The notes under the pieces were generated by a model, which saw nothing but the letters and a program-made list of their open reading frames with translations, was not told where the DNA came from and searched no databases. Shown here in pieces: positions 1-6,900 of a stretch of DNA of 7,341 bases. Each line of letters starts with the position of its first letter. Positions within the stretch are counted from its first letter, which is position 1. The stretch covers positions 1 through 7,341 of the forward strand of contig CABSNX010000095.1 of the NCBI GenBank assembly GCA_902479205.1. Direction: 5' to 3'. Origin of the DNA: an uncultured Collinsella sp. Lineage in GTDB: Bacteria; Actinomycetota; Coriobacteriia; Coriobacteriales; Coriobacteriaceae. A program made the translations under genes and the position numbers.

Positions 1-7
1 AGAAAGA

Positions 8-1033
8 ATGCGAGAACCCGTGTCCAGTCCGTTTACCAGCTTTTTAGCCCAGCACTTTGACCAGATTAACGACTATCTGGCCACGTTCTTTGACGGACAG
101 GCGACTTCCGCCGATATCGAGCGTTACCTGTATGCCCCGCTCTCGGCATTCACGGCCAATGCCGGCAAACGCCACCGCCCGCTCATCTGCATGCTCGCCG
201 CCACCGCGGTAGGTGGCAGCTTTGAGAGCGCCCGCAGCGCGGCGGCAGCTATCGAGCACTTTCAATCGGGAGCGCTTATCCATGACGACATCGCCGACAA
301 CGGCCAACTGCGCCGCGGCAAGCCCTGCATGCACCTTACCGAGGGCACGGGACTTGCCATCAACTGCGGCGACCTAGCGCTCACAATGGTCACCAAGACG
401 GTTCTCGACGACCCCACGCTCGAGGCAGACGTGAAACTCCGCGTGCTCCACGAGCTCACCGAGATGATCGTTCGCACCATCGAGGGTCAGGCGCTCGACT
501 TGGGCTGGGTCCGCGACGGGCGCTTTGACATCTCGGTCGACGATTATCTGGACATGGCAACGCACAAGACCGCGTACTACAGCGGAGCCACGCCACTTGC
601 CGCCGGAGCCATTATCGGCGGCGGCAGCGAGGAGCAGATTGAGGCGCTGCGCGCCTTTGGCCTGCACACGGGCCTTGCCTTCCAAATTCAAGACGACTTG
701 CTCAACCTTGTTGGCACCAAGGAGGCCGCCAACAAGGACTTCCGCACCGACATCACCGAGGGCAAGCGCACGCTTGTCGCCGTACACGCCCTCTCTGATG
801 AACGCCACCACGACGAGATCGAGGCGATTCTTTCCTCGGGCACCGATGATCCCGCGCAGCTCGCACGCGCCGTGGAGATCTTCCAGGAGACCGGCTCCAT
901 CGATTACGCCCACACTTACGCGCTCGACCTGACCGCCAAGGCCAAAGCGGCCATCGAGGACGTTTCGCTCGACCCGCACGCACGCGAGCTGTTCCTCTCC
1001 ATGGCAGATTTCTTTGTGGAGCGCCTTAACTAG
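8..1033 (+). CDS. Polyprenyl (isoprenyl) diphosphate synthase, trans type
   Basis: This family condenses isopentenyl diphosphate with an allylic diphosphate to build linear isoprenoids for quinones, lipid carriers or carotenoids, in the cytoplasm. The 341 aa length is normal for the family. Visible motifs are GKRHRP (53-58), the first Asp-rich motif DDIAD (93-97) followed by LRRGK (101-105), a KT pair (187-188), FQIQDD (225-230) and EGKRT (251-255). The second Asp-rich motif reads DDLLN, so its last Asp is Asn. Residues just before the first motif are small (GALIH, 88-92), which in this family usually goes with products longer than C15; the exact chain length cannot be read. The ATG at 8 has only AGAAAG directly in front, too close for a good ribosome site. 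The frame is open to the left edge and GTG at 20 is an alternative, so the true start is uncertain. The family call is firm; the substrate is not. Confidence 0.93.
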   Translation: MREPVSSPFTSFLAQHFDQINDYLATFFDGQATSADIERYLYAPLSAFTANAGKRHRPLICMLAATAVGGSFESARSAAAAIEHFQSGALIHDDIADNGQLRRGKPCMHLTEGTGLAINCGDLALTMVTKTVLDDPTLEADVKLRVLHELTEMIVRTIEGQALDLGWVRDGRFDISVDDYLDMATHKTAYYSGATPLAAGAIIGGGSEEQIEALRAFGLHTGLAFQIQDDLLNLVGTKEAANKDFRTDITEGKRTLVAVHALSDERHHDEIEAILSSGTDDPAQLARAVEIFQETGSIDYAHTYALDLTAKAKAAIEDVSLDPHARELFLSMADFFVERLN

Positions 1034-1062
1034 CGGGGTTATAAAACCTGTCAGCAGCGTAT

Positions 1063-1163
1063 TTGGGTACAACTTGCTACACTGTTGAGTGCATGTTTAT
1101 GCATCCCTTTGCGTTGTCTATCCGACACACGCTCAAATAGTACGAATGGTACGCCGAAAGGGG
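1063..1163 (+). promoter_or_regulatory. Probable promoter region and ribosome site of the peptidoglycan-binding protein gene
   Basis: The 137-base gap after the prenyl synthase has no clear intrinsic terminator. It contains an extended -10-like element, TGCTACACT (1075-1083), without a good -35. A second option is TTGTCT (1114-1119) with AATAGT (1136-1141) at 16-base spacing. AAAGGGG at 1157-1163 lies 7 bases before the ATG at 1171 and fixes that start. The choice between the two promoters is inference. Confidence 0.35.
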
Positions 1164-1170
1164 TTCGTTC

Positions 1171-2076
1171 ATGGAACCTATTACAACGGGCATGCAGGGA
1201 GCAGCCGTCGAGGACGTCCAGTCCCGCCTTCTGCAGCTCGGCTATACAATCGATGACACCGAGGTTGCCGACAAGCGCTTTGGCACCACCACCGAACAGG
1301 CTGTTGGCACCTTTAGGCTCGATAGCGGCCTTGCCGCTGGCTGTGCCGTCGATATCCCCTGCTGGAGCGCCCTGGTAGACGCCTCGTACAAGCTGGGCGA
1401 CCGCACGCTTTATCTGCGTATGCCCAATTTCCATGGCGCCGACGTTCAGGCCCTGCAGCGCGCGCTCAACGTTTTGGGCTTTGCCTGCGGTGAGGACGAC
1501 GGCTATTTTGGCCCGCACACCGAGGCCGCTCTGCAGCAGTTCCAGGAAAATGTCGGCCTGTTTGCCGATGGTATGGCGTTTCAGGATACCTACGCCTATA
1601 TCAACCGTCTGCATCACGTGTGGGAGGGCAAGCCCTCGGTTACCGAGGCCGAGTCGCGCATCGGTTTTGCCCGCGCCGCCAATGTACTCGAGCGCTTCCA
1701 GATTGCCGTCATCGGTGAGGACCCCATCGCGCGTAGCGTTGCATCGCGCATGTGGAACATCGCCACGGCGACGACCGACAGCAGCGGCATGATGCTGTGC
1801 GATTCCGAGGTTCCGACCGATGTCGACCTAGTGCTCGAGATCGCAAGCGATGAGCTGCCCGCCGACGCCGCTCCGCGCGCCACGATTGCCCTCGCTGAGT
1901 GTCACAACCTGGCACAGCGCATCCGCACTGCCAATGTCGCCGCACAGCAAAAGCCCGCGCGCATCCGCATTGAGCTCACGGGCATGACGCGCTACAACGG
2001 AACCTTCACCGCAAGTGATGCGCAGACACTCGCCGTACGCCTGCTCGATGGCGTTTGCGATGCCCTCGCAGATTAG
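1171..2076 (+). CDS. Protein with two peptidoglycan-binding (PG_binding_1) repeats and no signal peptide
   Basis: The 301 aa protein begins with two PG_binding_1-type repeats, about residues 4-69 and 78-144. Each has the family pattern of a helix like VQ-RLLQLGY or VQALQRALNVLGF, then an FG-TTE or YFGPHTEAA turn, then a helix ending in F (AVGTF, ALQQFQ). Residues 175-301 form an alpha/beta domain (QIAVIGEDP, VDLVLEIAS, ARIRIELTG) that I do not recognise with confidence. Its position resembles the Amidase_3 domain of actinobacterial CwlM-like proteins, but the His/Glu zinc ligands of an active amidase are not apparent. No signal peptide or membrane segment is seen, so the protein is probably cytoplasmic, unusual for a wall-binding fold. 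CwlM of mycobacteria is a cytoplasmic, inactive amidase relative that regulates MurA; a similar role here is only an analogy. The start is supported by AAAGGGG 7 bases upstream. The gene is 137 bases after the prenyl synthase and just before tRNA-Gln. Confidence 0.85.
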   Translation: MEPITTGMQGAAVEDVQSRLLQLGYTIDDTEVADKRFGTTTEQAVGTFRLDSGLAAGCAVDIPCWSALVDASYKLGDRTLYLRMPNFHGADVQALQRALNVLGFACGEDDGYFGPHTEAALQQFQENVGLFADGMAFQDTYAYINRLHHVWEGKPSVTEAESRIGFARAANVLERFQIAVIGEDPIARSVASRMWNIATATTDSSGMMLCDSEVPTDVDLVLEIASDELPADAAPRATIALAECHNLAQRIRTANVAAQQKPARIRIELTGMTRYNGTFTASDAQTLAVRLLDGVCDALAD

Positions 2077-2083
2077 GTAAACT
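2055..2083 (+). promoter_or_regulatory. Probable promoter of tRNA-Gln
   Basis: TTGCGA (2055-2060) and TAAACT (2078-2083) are separated by 17 bases, each matching the sigma-70 consensus at 4 of 6 positions. The -35 lies inside the last codons of the upstream gene. Transcription would begin near 2090, about 25 bases before the tRNA. A small GTTGC/GCAAC hairpin (2090-2104) falls in the short 5' leader. Confidence 0.45.
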
Positions 2084-2114
2084 AGACGAGTTGCTTTTAG
2101 CAACACCATGACAT

Positions 2115-2186
2115 TGGGACGTAGTTCAACGGTAGAACTCCGGTTTTTGGTGCCGGCTGTTGGGGGTTCGAATCCCTCCGTCCCAG
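2115..2186 (+). tRNA. tRNA-Gln (anticodon TTG)
   Basis: The full cloverleaf can be drawn. The acceptor stem is TGGGACG (2115-2121) with CGTCCCA (2179-2185) and discriminator G2186. The D stem is GTTC/GAAC (2124-2127, 2135-2138). The anticodon stem is 2140-2144/2152-2156, with one G-T pair, and the loop reads TTTTGGT with anticodon TTG at 2147-2149. The T stem is 2162-2166/2174-2178 around TTCGAAT. The anticodon reads CAA and CAG. The 3' CCA is not encoded (genomic CCC follows), so it must be added after transcription. The 3' end is copied again downstream at 2362-2377. Confidence 0.97.
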
Positions 2187-2199
2187 CCCCAAAGAACAT

Positions 2200-2235
2200 A
2201 GCGCTCCAGGCTCTTATGAACCTGGAGCGCTTTTT
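2200..2235 (+). terminator. Intrinsic terminator after tRNA-Gln
   Basis: A perfect 11-bp stem, AGCGCTCCAGG (2200-2210) with CCTGGAGCGCT (2221-2231), encloses a 10-base loop and is followed at once by TTTTT (2231-2235). It lies 14 bases after the tRNA. The other strand lacks a T tract, so it acts in the + direction. Confidence 0.92.
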
Positions 2236-2237
2236 CG

Positions 2238-2377
2238 TGGGCATGCGGAGGGATTCGAACCCGCCAGGGTGCGGAGCTGAGGAAACGCGAAGCGTTTTCC
2301 AGCGCAGCACGCAAGGAGCGAAGCGACGCAGCGGGGCGCGGCCGCCGAAAAGGCGGACGCGGAATCCCTCCGTCCCA
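2238..2377. repeat. 140-bp element with terminal inverted repeats copied from a tRNA 3' end
   Basis: The left end TGGGCATGCGGAGGGATTC (2238-2256) and the right end GAATCCCTCCGTCCCA (2362-2377) are imperfect inverted copies sharing TGGG and GGAGGGATTC. The right end equals the tRNA-Gln 3' end. The left end, read on the - strand, equals its T arm (17 bases, 2246-2262). The interior is very GC-rich with local hairpins: 2281-2300 (GGAAACGC/GCGTTTTCC) and 2338-2360 (CCGCC/GGCGG around GAAAA). There is no complete second tRNA: no anticodon arm or matching acceptor can be found. No target-site duplication is obvious. It may be a small non-autonomous mobile or REP-like element, or the remnant of an island. 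Short reading frames here encode only translated tRNA-like sequence. Confidence 0.6.
2362..2377 (+). repeat. Direct repeat of the tRNA-Gln 3' end (att-like)
   Basis: GAATCCCTCCGTCCCA is identical, in the same orientation, to positions 2170-2185 at the 3' end of tRNA-Gln. Such tRNA-end duplications mark the far boundary of elements integrated by tyrosine recombinases. Only about 176 bases separate the copies and no integrase gene is present, so if this is an attachment site the element has been lost. Confidence 0.55.
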
Positions 2378-2458
2378 TATCAACCAAGAGCGCCTTACAT
2401 CTAGAATTATCAGCCCAGTTCCGAAAAGCGAGCCGTATGCAACAACCAAGTAACCACA

Positions 2459-2595
2459 GGCCCCGGGAGAGCGGGGACACCGGCTTAGGTTTATCGCGAG
2501 TTCCGCACGAACAGGAGGCCACTTAATGTGGCCTCCGTCGTGAGCAGGACTGTAGAGCAGGAAACCTAAGCCGGTGTCCCCGCTCTCCCGGGGCC
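2459..2595. repeat. Perfect 34-bp inverted repeat around a 69-bp core (cruciform or long hairpin)
   Basis: The left arm (2459-2492, beginning GGCCCCGGGAGAG and ending CTTAGGTTT) is the exact reverse complement of the right arm (2562-2595). The 69 bases between them contain a further hairpin, GGAGGCCAC (2514-2522), TTAAT, GTGGCCTCC (2528-2536), extended by CACGA/TCGTG beyond a small internal loop. The right arm starts 7 bases after the stop codon of the - strand gene at 2603, so the mRNA 3' end would carry this structure. No T tract follows on either strand, so it is not a classical intrinsic terminator, though it could stop polymerase or protect the mRNA end. The core recurs at 7275-7341. Confidence 0.93.
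2499..2564 (+). repeat. Dispersed repeat, copy 1 (core of the palindrome)
   Basis: Positions 2499-2553 are the exact reverse complement of 7287-7341 (55 bases). After a one- or two-base difference the match resumes for GAGCAGGAAA (2555-2564). The sequences outside the core differ between the two copies: here they are the 34-bp arms. Confidence 0.93.
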
Positions 2596-2602
2596 GGCGG
2601 AA

Positions 2603-4792
2603 CTAATTATTCAGCATGCGGTCGAAGCTTCCCGAGTCGCCATCCCGATAGTCGGCGGTCATCAGAATCTCCTGCGGAATGCGTCCGCCCTCGCGCAGCA
2701 CATTGCGGAACTGCACGCGCGTGACCATGGGCAGGTCTTTGATCGTCGCCGCCAGGTTCTGCGGCACGCCCTGGTTGGCAGCCGCGGGCTCGCACTCGCC
2801 GCCGGCCTTCACGCGACGCTTGTGCTCGGCGAGCATGGCGCGATACATACCGGCATGAAGGCGAATCTCAACCACATTGGCGTTACGGGTCTGCTCGACA
2901 ATGCGCGCACCCTCTCGGTCGATGTCGCCCACGTAGTAGACATAGTTAAAGCGATAGCCGATCTCGGCCAGGTAATCATCCAGTGCGTGTGAAACGCTCG
3001 CCTTGCAGCCGCCGCCAAAGATCACGCCACCCACCTTGGTGCCAAAAAGCTTGGCGTGCTTGCGGCCGCGCAGGAGCTTGACGATCTCGTCATAGGTGTC
3101 CAGGTTCTCGACCATAATGAACGGCTTGTCGGCGCCCAGCGTAAAGAAACCCGTAAAGTGCACGGGGCGATTGGGGGCGACCTTAATCGCCTGCATACTG
3201 ATGCCTTTTTCGGTCATACGCCGAATCAGGCGCTCGCCGTGTTTGCCGTCAAAGGCCTTCTCATCGTTAAAAATCTGGTAGGCGCGCTGGCGACGCGAAG
3301 CGACCGGCGTGTCGGCGCCGCGATTCTGCTCTATCCAAGCCTGGATGATCGCAATCTCCTCGGCAATCTTGCGGTTGGACATCTCGTTGTGCTGAGTGCG
3401 CTGCGGAGCCTTTTTGCCATCCTTGCCCTCGACCTTAACGATTTGAGTCTGCTGCTCCTTAATCTTGGAGAGCGCCGTAGGCGTGGGAACGACCTTGAGC
3501 AGCTGCCTGCCCAGGACACGGGCCAGAGCAAACGCCGAAACCTCGCCATGAGCGGGCGGCTCAGGCTGCTGGGCGGCCGCATCGTTTGCAGTCGGTTTGG
3601 GCTGCACCTGGGATTTGCGCTTGGAATCTGCCTGAGCTTTGCGCTCTTGCTTTGGCGCGGACGAGCTCTTTTGCGAACGTTCGGGCTTGTCCCCCTTCGC
3701 CGGCTGGCGCTTGGGTTGCTCCACCGGGGCCTCAGCCTTCGCATCCTTGCTTTGCGTCGCCGCCTTCTCAGCCGCGGCCTCGGCATTTGAGCCACGGCCG
3801 CCACGGTGACGACGACGGCGGGGCTTGCTCGAAGCGCTCTCCCCTGCCTGCTTATCAGCGGACTGCTGAGCTTTGAGCTCGGTGTCAGCCACAGGCTGCG
3901 ACTCGGATGGTTGCTGCTCGCAAGCCACCGGCTCAACGGTTTTCTCGGTTTGTTCGGCCTTATCGGCCTGAGCGGTCGAAGCCGGCTCGCCCTTCTCCTG
4001 ACGCTTTACGGGATACGCACGTCCCGCAAAACCGCGGCCGGGACGACACGAACCCGGAGCCCTCTTGGCAGACTCCTCAACATCGTCTGCAACCTCGGAA
4101 GGCTCTTCAGCCTCATGCGCGACATCCTGCTGCGCAGCCTTAAAGTGAGCACCGCGACGACGCTTGGGCTCTTGGGCCTCCACGGGCTTTTGCTCCTGCG
4201 CGGGCTTCTGCAACTCGGCAGCAACCTTGGTCTCAACAGCCTCGGTATCGAACTCATCCTTTTGAGCCACGGCACGACGGAAGCGCTCCTGCTGGGCACG
4301 GCGCTGAGCATCGCGCTTGCCGCCCCCGCCAAAACCGCCGCGACCGGCCTTAGCCGTAAAGGCGCGAACGACGCTCTCATCGAGCAGCTCGTCGGTATCG
4401 ATATGCTCGCGCGGGGCCGTTTCCACCGAAGCGGGCACCTCGACAACGTCCTCGACGGCCTCTTCGGCAACCTCGGCAGGCTGCTCCTGGGCATCGCGGA
4501 TCTCGGCATTGATGGTATAGAACGCCGGGCGCCCGTTAATGCCGCTACCCTCGATCTTGGTCACGATATTTGCCGCGATAAGCTCATCGCGCATCGCCTT
4601 GGTGTCACATTCCTTATCGACGGAGCGGAAAATTTGCGCCAGCGCGCTCGACTTGATCTTGAGCGCCTTGCGGCAAAGCAGGTCGTAGGCAACCAGCTTG
4701 GCACGCTCAGCAGAAAGCGATGTCTGGCTGCTCAGACGCTCAGCCAGGGCATCGACATTATTTTGGTTATCGGAATATACCGTCTTGGCCAC
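2603..4792 (-). CDS. Large protein with C-terminal JetD/DUF2220-like TOPRIM domain and RG-rich disordered linker
   Basis: Numbering is from GTG at 4792 (729 aa). That start follows AAAGGGG (4803-4797) by 4 bases; an in-frame ATG at 4816 would add 8 residues but has no ribosome site and overlaps a dyad. Residues about 13-97 look like a small helical, perhaps winged-helix, domain ending in GRPAFYTIN. Residues about 100-415 are low-complexity, rich in A, E, K, Q and P, with RG patches GRGGFGGGG (150-158) and RRRRHRGGRG (325-334) typical of flexible nucleic-acid-binding tails. The C-terminal part resembles JetD/MksG (DUF2220): YQIFNDEK (505-512), then a TOPRIM-like series, MVENLDT with Glu562, IFGGG (591-595) and GDIDREG with Asp623 and Asp625. 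In Wadjet systems this domain is the metal-dependent, topoisomerase VI-like nuclease. No JetA, B or C gene is visible here. The role is unknown: DNA or RNA cleavage is inference. A possible promoter lies upstream and a long palindrome sits just after the stop. Confidence 0.82.
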   Translation of the reverse strand: MAKTVYSDNQNNVDALAERLSSQTSLSAERAKLVAYDLLCRKALKIKSSALAQIFRSVDKECDTKAMRDELIAANIVTKIEGSGINGRPAFYTINAEIRDAQEQPAEVAEEAVEDVVEVPASVETAPREHIDTDELLDESVVRAFTAKAGRGGFGGGGKRDAQRRAQQERFRRAVAQKDEFDTEAVETKVAAELQKPAQEQKPVEAQEPKRRRGAHFKAAQQDVAHEAEEPSEVADDVEESAKRAPGSCRPGRGFAGRAYPVKRQEKGEPASTAQADKAEQTEKTVEPVACEQQPSESQPVADTELKAQQSADKQAGESASSKPRRRRHRGGRGSNAEAAAEKAATQSKDAKAEAPVEQPKRQPAKGDKPERSQKSSSAPKQERKAQADSKRKSQVQPKPTANDAAAQQPEPPAHGEVSAFALARVLGRQLLKVVPTPTALSKIKEQQTQIVKVEGKDGKKAPQRTQHNEMSNRKIAEEIAIIQAWIEQNRGADTPVASRRQRAYQIFNDEKAFDGKHGERLIRRMTEKGISMQAIKVAPNRPVHFTGFFTLGADKPFIMVENLDTYDEIVKLLRGRKHAKLFGTKVGGVIFGGGCKASVSHALDDYLAEIGYRFNYVYYVGDIDREGARIVEQTRNANVVEIRLHAGMYRAMLAEHKRRVKAGGECEPAAANQGVPQNLAATIKDLPMVTRVQFRNVLREGGRIPQEILMTADYRDGDSGSFDRMLNN

Positions 4793-4796
4793 GGGG

Positions 4797-4803
4797 CCCC
4801 TTT
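4797..4803 (-). promoter_or_regulatory. Ribosome binding site deciding the GTG start of the JetD-like gene
   Basis: Read on the - strand this is AAAGGGG, followed by CCCC and then GTG (4792-4790). The same AAAGGGG motif precedes the gene at 1171. An ATG at 4816 lies upstream of it and has no comparable site, so GTG is the better start. Confidence 0.6.
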
Positions 4804-4804
4804 C

Positions 4805-4855
4805 ATATGTACACATATACGTCTATATGGTACAACGCGCGCCCTTATCCACGCA
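4805..4855 (-). promoter_or_regulatory. Possible promoter and AT-rich dyad upstream of the JetD-like gene
   Basis: On the - strand TTGCGT (about 4856-4851) and TACCAT (4832-4827) are spaced 18 bases apart, a modest sigma-70 match. Transcription from it would start near 4820, which fits the GTG start better than the ATG at 4816. Just downstream, ATATGT-AC-ACATAT (4805-4818) is a near-perfect dyad, with a second partial one overlapping it at 4815-4828. These could be operators; no regulator is identifiable. Confidence 0.3.
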
Positions 4856-4897
4856 AAACATCTGCGAGAACACTCGAGCGTCACCCGCTTTTGCATG

Positions 4898-4936
4898 AAA
4901 AAAGACCGAGCCCGCGAAGTCGCGGACCCGGTCTTT
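4898..4936 (-). terminator. Intrinsic terminator after cstA
   Basis: A stem of AAAGACCG (4901-4908) with CGGTCTTT (4929-4936) continues, past a short mismatch, into CCGCG/CGCGG around loop AAGT. On the - strand it is followed by a run of six T (4903-4898). It lies 39 bases after the cstA stop and separates cstA from the JetD-like gene. Confidence 0.92.
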
Positions 4937-4975
4937 CCGAGTCAAATGGATGGGAGATTCAACCCGTCCGACCGA

Positions 4976-6865
4976 CTAGGCCTTGGCGACCTCGGCGTCG
5001 GCAGGAGCCTCAGCGGCAGCGGCGCGACCGTACTCGGCCTTGCCCATATCGGACCACTCGGGCTCCTCATCAGGCATGGAGCCAGCCTCCTTGCCGAAGA
5101 ACTCCTTGAGGCAGTTGACGGCAACGATGAGGCCCAGGACCATCAGCAGGACGGCAAAGACGAGCTGCAGGCCCTTGGTGGCGGCGACGGAGACGGCGGC
5201 CGTGGTGGCGGTAGCCGGGATGGTACCGAAGAAACCGTAGGCCTGGACGGCGGTCATGCAGCCCATGGCGCTCTGGACCAGCGAGGTGAAGGTGCAGCAG
5301 AGCAGGAAGACGACGGGCACGTAGAGCATCCAGCCCTTGCGGCCGGTGCACTTGCAGAACACGGCGAGGGTGATCATGGTCATGCCGCCGAGCAGCTGGT
5401 TGGAAGCACCAAAGAGCGGCCAGATGTTGGCATAGCCACCAAAAGCGAGAGCGAGACCGGGAAGCAGGGTAACGACCGTGGCGAACCAGGGGTTGCCGAG
5501 GACCTTCATGTAGCCGGCCTTGGACTCGATGGCCAGGGCATCGTTGGTCTGGGCAAAGAACTCGGAGAACGAAGTGCGGGCGATGCGGGCGACGGCGTCG
5601 AGCGAGGTCAGGGCCAGAGCGGAGACGTTCATGGTCATAAAGACGGTAGCAAGCGTGCCGTCAACACCGAAGGCCTGCATACCGCGGGAGATGCCAGCGG
5701 CGAAGATCTGGAACGGAGTGGAAGCGACACCGGCGTTGAGGGCGCCGGTACCGGCGGTGTTCATGTCGGAGAACATGATGCCGGCGACGATGATGGCAAG
5801 GATGCCGACGAAGGACTCGACGATCATGGCGCCGTAACCGACCTTGACGGCGTCCTGCTCCTTCTCGACCTGCTTAGAAGAGGTGCCGGAAGAAACGAGG
5901 CTGTGGAAACCGGAGAGAGCACCGCAAGCGACGGAGACGAACAGGACCGGGAACATCATGCCGGAGGCAGTGGAGAAGCCGGTGAAGACCGGAGCGGTGA
6001 TAGTGGCCTGACCGTGAACGCCCAGGACGACGATGCCGAGGACAGCGCAGACGATCATGACGATCATCATGATGGAAGTGAGGTAGTCACGCGGGGTCTT
6101 GAGCATCTGGATGGGCATAGCGCCAGCGAAGACCAGGTAGACCATGACGACGGCGAACCACTGGAACTTATCCAGGTAGACCGGGAACTGCATACCGACG
6201 GCGAACATGAGAACCATGAGGACCACGCCGGTGACGAACTCGGCAGCGCCGGTGAGGTTGAACTTCTTCTGGGCCCAACCAAAGGCGATGGCGACGAAGG
6301 TGAACAGGATGGAGATGGTACCAGCGCAGCCGGCGGCATAGGACTTGGTGAAGTCGATGGCACCGGTAGCGGCACCAGAAGCGTCAACGGCCGGGGTGAA
6401 CATGAACGTCTTGCAGACCATGTCGGTGAAGGCGGCGATGACAATGATGCAGAACAGCCAGCAGAACAGCAGGAACAGGCGACGGCCGGTCTTGCCGATG
6501 TACTTCTCGATGAGCTGAGCCAGGGACTTGCCGTTGTTCTTCATCGAGGCGTACAGGGCGCCAAAGTCGTGAACGGCGCCAAAGAAGATGCCGCCGACGA
6601 GGACCCAGAGCACGACGGGAAGCCAGCCGAAGGCCATGGCGACGATCGTGCCCGTAACAGGGCCAGCACCGCAGATCGAGCTGAACTGGTGCGAGAATGC
6701 GGTGAAGGCGGAGACGGGCGAGAAGCTGTTGCCGTCCTTCATGCGCTTGGCCGGCGTGAGGGCCTCTTTGTCAACGCCCCACTTGTTGGCCAGCCATCGG
6801 CCATAGCCCAGATAGCCGCAGGCGAGCACCGCCGCGGCCACAACCATGAGCAAAACTCCGTTCAT
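4976..6865 (-). CDS. cstA: CstA-family carbon starvation protein (peptide or pyruvate transporter)
   Basis: This is a 629 aa polytopic inner-membrane protein. Family hallmarks are GYLGYGRWLANKWGVD (17-32), HQFSSICGAGPVTG (59-72), WLPVVLWVLVGGIFFGAVHDFG (81-102), SGFHSLVSSGTSSKQ (318-331) and YANIWPLFGASNQLLGG (478-494). Many hydrophobic segments follow one another from residue 3 to about 588. The C-terminal tail (about 590-629) is soluble and rich in A and E. E. coli CstA and BtsT are about 700 aa, so this is a shorter form. CstA imports peptides and the related BtsT imports pyruvate; which applies here cannot be told from sequence. The start is clear: AGGAGG (6878-6873) lies 7 bases before the ATG. 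Codon use is strongly biased, suggesting high expression, and it creates a long meaningless open frame on the opposite strand. It appears monocistronic, with a terminator upstream in its leader and another downstream. Confidence 0.95.
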   Translation of the reverse strand: MNGVLLMVVAAAVLACGYLGYGRWLANKWGVDKEALTPAKRMKDGNSFSPVSAFTAFSHQFSSICGAGPVTGTIVAMAFGWLPVVLWVLVGGIFFGAVHDFGALYASMKNNGKSLAQLIEKYIGKTGRRLFLLFCWLFCIIVIAAFTDMVCKTFMFTPAVDASGAATGAIDFTKSYAAGCAGTISILFTFVAIAFGWAQKKFNLTGAAEFVTGVVLMVLMFAVGMQFPVYLDKFQWFAVVMVYLVFAGAMPIQMLKTPRDYLTSIMMIVMIVCAVLGIVVLGVHGQATITAPVFTGFSTASGMMFPVLFVSVACGALSGFHSLVSSGTSSKQVEKEQDAVKVGYGAMIVESFVGILAIIVAGIMFSDMNTAGTGALNAGVASTPFQIFAAGISRGMQAFGVDGTLATVFMTMNVSALALTSLDAVARIARTSFSEFFAQTNDALAIESKAGYMKVLGNPWFATVVTLLPGLALAFGGYANIWPLFGASNQLLGGMTMITLAVFCKCTGRKGWMLYVPVVFLLCCTFTSLVQSAMGCMTAVQAYGFFGTIPATATTAAVSVAATKGLQLVFAVLLMVLGLIVAVNCLKEFFGKEAGSMPDEEPEWSDMGKAEYGRAAAAEAPADAEVAKA

Positions 6866-6872
6866 TACATTT

Positions 6873-6878
6873 CCTCCT
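6873..6878 (-). promoter_or_regulatory. Strong ribosome binding site of cstA
   Basis: AGGAGG on the - strand, 7 bases before the ATG at 6865, is a full consensus site. It fixes the cstA start. Confidence 0.9.
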
Positions 6879-6900
6879 CTAAAAAGAACTTCCCAGACAT

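Noticed and set aside
374..1072. A 232-codon - strand frame opposite the prenyl synthase
   Set aside because: It is the shadow of a clearly conserved gene and has no family signature.
2246..2330. A second tRNA on the - strand, suggested by GGGTTCGAATCCCTCC
   Set aside because: Only a T arm can be drawn. There is no anticodon arm, D arm or complementary acceptor strand at the right distance.
2108..2449. Short frames over the tRNA and the following element (RDSNPP- and GGIRTP-like peptides)
   Set aside because: They are translations of tRNA and tRNA-like sequence, a well-known source of spurious proteins.
2381..2450. CAACCAAG repeated at 2381-2388 and 2443-2450
   Set aside because: It is only 8 bases long with no associated structure; chance is sufficient.
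2459..2595. CRISPR array or integron attC site
   Set aside because: There is a single palindromic unit with no regularly spaced repeats, no cas or integrase gene, and perfect arms unlike the mismatched arms of attC sites.
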